Assembly: GCF_000379825.1 (NCBI RefSeq)
Contig: NZ_KB903813.1
Location: 447,333 to 511,332 of the forward strand
Reading direction: 5' to 3'
DNA length: 64,000 nt
Source of the DNA: Longispora albida DSM 44784
GTDB taxonomy: Bacteria; Actinomycetota; Actinomycetes; Mycobacteriales; Micromonosporaceae
The notes under the pieces were generated by a model. It did no database searches and was not told the origin of the DNA. It saw nothing but the letters and a program-made list of their open reading frames with translations. Made by a program: the position numbers and the translations under genes. How positions within the stretch are numbered: the first letter of the stretch is position 1; each line of letters begins with the position of its first letter. Shown here piece by piece: positions 61,316 to 64,000 of the stretch.

Positions 61316-62896
61316 CTAAGCCGTTTCGATCTTGATGAGGTCCACTCGGGTGAACGGGTTGATCTCCACGTTCTTCACCTTCGTCGAGTAACCGTAGACG
61401 TTCTGCCCGAAGAAGAGCGGAGCCACCGGGAGGTCCTTGGCGAGCATGTCCTCGGCCTCCTGGTACTTCTTGATCGCCGCGTCGGCGGTCGGCTCCCGGT
61501 TACCCGCTGCGACCGTCTGGTCGAACGTGGTGTTGGCGTAGCCGTAGTAGTTCGACGACCCGTTCGTGGTGTAGACCGGCGTCAGGTAGTTCTCCATCGA
61601 CGGGTAGTCCATCGCCCAGCCGAGCCGGAAGGCCCCGATGTCCGTCTTGGCCTTCGCCTTGGTCCGCAGGTCGGCGAACTTCGGCTCACCGGCACCGACG
61701 CAGCCGACGCCCAGGTTCTTGATGAGCTGGTTGCAGATGGCGTCGACCCACTCCTTGTGCCCGCCGTCCACGTTGTACGTGATCAGGAGCTGCCCGCCTG
61801 GCAGGCCGCCCGCCGCGGTCAGCAGCTCCTTGGCCTTGGCCGGGTCGTACTTGCAGCCGTCGCCGCACGAGTCGGCCCGGTAGCCGGCCACGACGGGGGA
61901 GACGAAGGCGTACGCTGGCGAGCGCGAGTCCTTGAAGATCGTCTTCGTGATCTCCTCGCGGTCGATCGCCTTGGAGATCGCCCGCCGCACCTCGGGGTTC
62001 TTGAACTTGTCGTTGTACAGCGGCAGCGCGAGGAACGTGAAGGACGAGGACGGGCTGTTCTTGAACCGGTCGCCCAGGTCCTTCTTCGCCGACCCGAGGC
62101 TCTCGGTCGGGATGGTCGTCATGACGTCGACGTTGTTGGCCTGCAGGTCGGCGTACTCGGCCGTCGGCTGCTGGTACACCCGGAACTCGATGCCCTTGAC
62201 CTTGGGCTTCTCGCCCTTGTACCCGTCGTATGCCGAGACGGTGATCTTCTTGTCGTGCTCCCAGGTGCCGTCCATCTTGAACGGTCCCTGGCCGACCGGC
62301 GCCTCCTTGTACTTGTTCATGTCGGCGAAGGCGGCCTTCGGCATCGGCACGAAGGTGCTGTAGCCGAGCTTCGCCCGGTACTCGGCGTACGGCGCGTCGA
62401 GCGTGACGGTGAACGTCGTGTCGTCCACCTTCTTCAGCCCGGTCAGCTCCTTGGCGGCCGGGGTCGCGCCCTGGAGTGCCGCGTAGCCCTCGATGCCCTC
62501 GAAGAAGCTGTTGTTCTCCTGCGCGTTGGGGGCGTATGCGCCGTAGTTCCAGGTGTCGATGTAGTCCTGGGCTGTCACCGGCGTGCCGTCGTGGAAGGTC
62601 CAGCCGCTCTTCAGCTTGATCGTCCAGACCTTGCTGTCGCTGGTGGTGATGTCCTCGGCCGCCGCGTTGACCGGCTTGTTGGCCTTGTCGAAGACCACCA
62701 GGTTCGTGAACAGCGCCTCGACCACCTGGCCGCCCGGGGTGTCGTTCGCGTTCGTCGGCACGATGTGCTTCGGCTCGCCGATCCCGATACTGATCTTGCC
62801 ATCACTGCTGCCGCCCCCCGAGCCGCCGCACGCCGCCAGCGCCACCGTGGCGAGGACGGGCACGACGGCCAGCGCGGCAATTCTGCGTGCGCGCAT
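61316..62896 (-). CDS. oligopeptide-binding lipoprotein (SBP family 5), paralogue
   Basis: 526 aa from the ATG at 62896 (GAGGGGG just upstream); an upstream ATG at 62929 is less likely because the signal peptide begins at [11 protein letters not shown]. Lipobox LAAC, then Gly/Ser tether and SBP family 5 domain as in the neighbouring protein. It differs in having CGDGC and CVGAGE-type Cys sites. It has its own promoter and might feed the same permease with a different peptide. Divergent from folD. Confidence 0.94.
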   Translation of the reverse strand: MRARRIAALAVVPVLATVALAACGGSGGGSSDGKISIGIGEPKHIVPTNANDTPGGQVVEALFTNLVVFDKANKPVNAAAEDITTSDSKVWTIKLKSGWTFHDGTPVTAQDYIDTWNYGAYAPNAQENNSFFEGIEGYAALQGATPAAKELTGLKKVDDTTFTVTLDAPYAEYRAKLGYSTFVPMPKAAFADMNKYKEAPVGQGPFKMDGTWEHDKKITVSAYDGYKGEKPKVKGIEFRVYQQPTAEYADLQANNVDVMTTIPTESLGSAKKDLGDRFKNSPSSSFTFLALPLYNDKFKNPEVRRAISKAIDREEITKTIFKDSRSPAYAFVSPVVAGYRADSCGDGCKYDPAKAKELLTAAGGLPGGQLLITYNVDGGHKEWVDAICNQLIKNLGVGCVGAGEPKFADLRTKAKAKTDIGAFRLGWAMDYPSMENYLTPVYTTNGSSNYYGYANTTFDQTVAAGNREPTADAAIKKYQEAEDMLAKDLPVAPLFFGQNVYGYSTKVKNVEINPFTRVDLIKIETA

Positions 62897-63054
62897 GGCC
62901 CCCTCAATCACTAAGGCATGATTTGCCACATATCACCGTAATCCACAGGCCTCTGACCAGGACTTTCCCCCGCCGGCCCAGACCAAGATCAAGATCATGT
63001 TTTTCTGGTACCGGCTGTGAGGCCGCAACCGCCCAGCGTGGAACAATCAGCGCT

Positions 63055-63915
63055 GTGACGGCGAAGACTCTCGACGGCAAGGCCACGGCGGCGGCGATCA
63101 AGGAAGAGCTGCGGCAGCGGGTGGCGAAACTGGCCGAGCGGGGCATCGTGCCCGGCCTCGGCACGATCCTGGTCGGCGACGATCCGGGTTCGCACGCGTA
63201 CGTGGCTGGCAAGCACCGGGACTGTGCCGAGGTGGGCATCGCCTCGATCGCCCGCGAGCTGCCGGCCGACGCCAGCCAGGAGCAGGTGGCCGCGGTGGTC
63301 GCGGAGCTGAACGCCGACCCGGCCTGCCACGGGTACATCGTGCAGCTGCCGCTGCCGTCCCAGGTGGACACCCAGGCGATCCTGGAGCTGATCGACCCGG
63401 GCAAGGACGCCGACGGGCTGCACCCGGTCAACCTGGGCCGGCTCGTGCTCGGCTTCGAGGCCCCGCTGCCGTGTACGCCGCGCGGGATCGTGGAGCTGCT
63501 CACCCGCTACGGCATCGGGCTGCGGGGCGCCGAGGTGACGGTGGTCGGCCGGGGTACGACGGTGGGCCGCCCGCTCGGCCTGCTGCTGACCCGGCGCTCG
63601 GAGAACGCGACGGTCACCCTGTGCCACACCGGTACCCGTGACCTGGCAGCCCACACCCGCGCCGCCGACATCGTGATCGTCGCGGCCGGCGTTCCGGGGC
63701 TGCTCACGGCGGACATGGTCCGGCCGGGTGCCGTGGTCGTGGACGTGGGCATCACCCGGGTGGTCGGCGAGGACGGCAAGGGCCGGTACACCGGTGACGT
63801 CGCCCCCGAGGTCAGCGAGGTGGCCGGCTGGCTGGCCCCGATGCCCGGCGGGATCGGCCCGATGACCCGCGCGATGCTCCTCGCGAACGTGGTGGAGACA
63901 GCGGAACGGATGTGA
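63055..63915 (+). CDS. folD: methylenetetrahydrofolate dehydrogenase / cyclohydrolase
   Basis: 286 aa from the GTG at 63055. The catalytic Tyr-Lys pair is in [14 protein letters not shown], substrate residues in [12 protein letters not shown], and the NADP-binding region in [22 protein letters not shown] and [16 protein letters not shown]. Produces 10-formyl-THF, needed by PurN and PurH. AACAAT at 63042-63047 lies 7 nt before the GTG, so it is probably leaderless. Confidence 0.96.
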   Translation: MTAKTLDGKATAAAIKEELRQRVAKLAERGIVPGLGTILVGDDPGSHAYVAGKHRDCAEVGIASIARELPADASQEQVAAVVAELNADPACHGYIVQLPLPSQVDTQAILELIDPGKDADGLHPVNLGRLVLGFEAPLPCTPRGIVELLTRYGIGLRGAEVTVVGRGTTVGRPLGLLLTRRSENATVTLCHTGTRDLAAHTRAADIVIVAAGVPGLLTADMVRPGAVVVDVGITRVVGEDGKGRYTGDVAPEVSEVAGWLAPMPGGIGPMTRAMLLANVVETAERM

Positions 63916-63916
63916 C

Positions 63917-63948
63917 GAGAAGAGGCCCCCGTCCGGGGGCCTCTTCTC
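63917..63948. terminator. bidirectional terminator after folD
   Basis: GAGAAGAGGCCCCC (63917-63930), loop GTCC, GGGGGCCTCTTCTC (63935-63948); perfect 14-bp stem, 1 bp after folD and 7 bp before the next convergent stop. Confidence 0.9.
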
Positions 63949-63955
63949 ACAGCGA

Positions 63956-64000
63956 TCAGGTACCGGAGACGTTCAGTTCCGCTACCGAGGTCCACGCCCC
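63956..64000 (-). CDS. C-terminal end of a leftward gene (partial)
   Basis: Reading leftward from the window edge, 14 codons before the TGA at 63956 encode GAWTSVAELNVSGT. The Trp-Thr-Ser-Val-Ala-Glu-Leu-Asn pattern resembles the last strand of discoidin/F5-8C-type carbohydrate-binding domains of secreted enzymes. The convergent terminator at 63917-63948 supports a gene end here. Identity cannot be fixed from so few codons. Confidence 0.45.
   Translation of the reverse strand, partial: GAWTSVAELNVSGT

Noticed and set aside
62975-63010. Possible fourth copy or fragment of the nested-palindrome element (AAGATCAAGATCAT next to GGCCGGCGGGG on the other strand)
   Set aside because: Only a short GATCTTGATCTT-like match, with no palindromic arms, so it was not counted as a family member.

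Overview
This window is chromosomal DNA from a high-GC actinomycete. Coding regions are strongly GC-biased at third codon positions, GTG starts are common, and Sec-exported proteins have Ala-rich signal peptides. The gene order (groES-groEL, an ECF sigma factor with its anti-sigma factor, a DUF5319 gene, guaB, guaB3, a ChoD-like oxidase, guaA, pspC genes, pssA/psd, pcrA, sucCD, purNH, folD) is the conserved actinobacterial order and most resembles Micromonosporaceae. That family assignment is inference. No rRNA, tRNA, CRISPR array, insertion sequence or prophage was seen, and most genes look like stable core genome.

Layout. 1-4.9 kb: start of a RimI-like acetyltransferase, a heterodimeric ABC exporter and a THUMP-like methyltransferase. 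4.9-7.1 kb: HrcA/CIRCE-type groES-groEL. 7.3-19.4 kb: sigD, anti-sigma factor, DUF5319, guaB, guaB3, a secreted M4 protease, a ChoD-like oxidase, an MFS/TetR drug-efflux pair and guaA. 19.4-28.2 kb: a PspC protein, two tandem-Nudix genes, phosphatidylserine synthase and decarboxylase, and a PspC/sensor kinase/response regulator envelope-stress module. 28.3-34 kb: exported and surface proteins (a thioester adhesin with LPKTG anchor, an M28 aminopeptidase and an M4 protease sharing a P-domain) plus chorismate mutase. 34-41.3 kb: XRE-TPR regulator, PcrA helicase, small enzymes, an M23 peptidase and a cobalamin-binding mutase subunit. 41.8-49.1 kb: sucCD, a DUF6350 membrane protein, two small-envelope-protein genes and purN-purH. 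49.1-55.2 kb: Na+/H+ antiporter with UBP zinc finger, a deletion scar with gene remnants, a RibD-like reductase and an AfsR/SARP-type regulator. 55.3-63 kb: a complete oligopeptide ABC importer with two paralogous binding proteins. 63-64 kb: folD and the last codons of another gene.

Functional links. guaB, guaA, purN, purH and folD supply purine synthesis and its one-carbon donor. The B12-binding mutase subunit beside sucCD fits the methylmalonyl-CoA to succinyl-CoA to succinate route. The two PspC loci share CCCTGA/TCAGGG motifs that may be a common response-regulator operator.

The most notable non-coding signals are two. One is a ribosome-mediated attenuator before the chorismate mutase gene: a 21-codon leader with Phe-Phe-Tyr-Tyr, a pause hairpin, then a terminator. 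The other is a three-copy family of nested-palindrome intergenic elements; two copies show compensatory base changes and carry bidirectional terminators, and one copy supplies the last codons of purN. A recurrent pattern of a TAnnnT box 5-8 nt before the start codon indicates that many genes here are leaderless.
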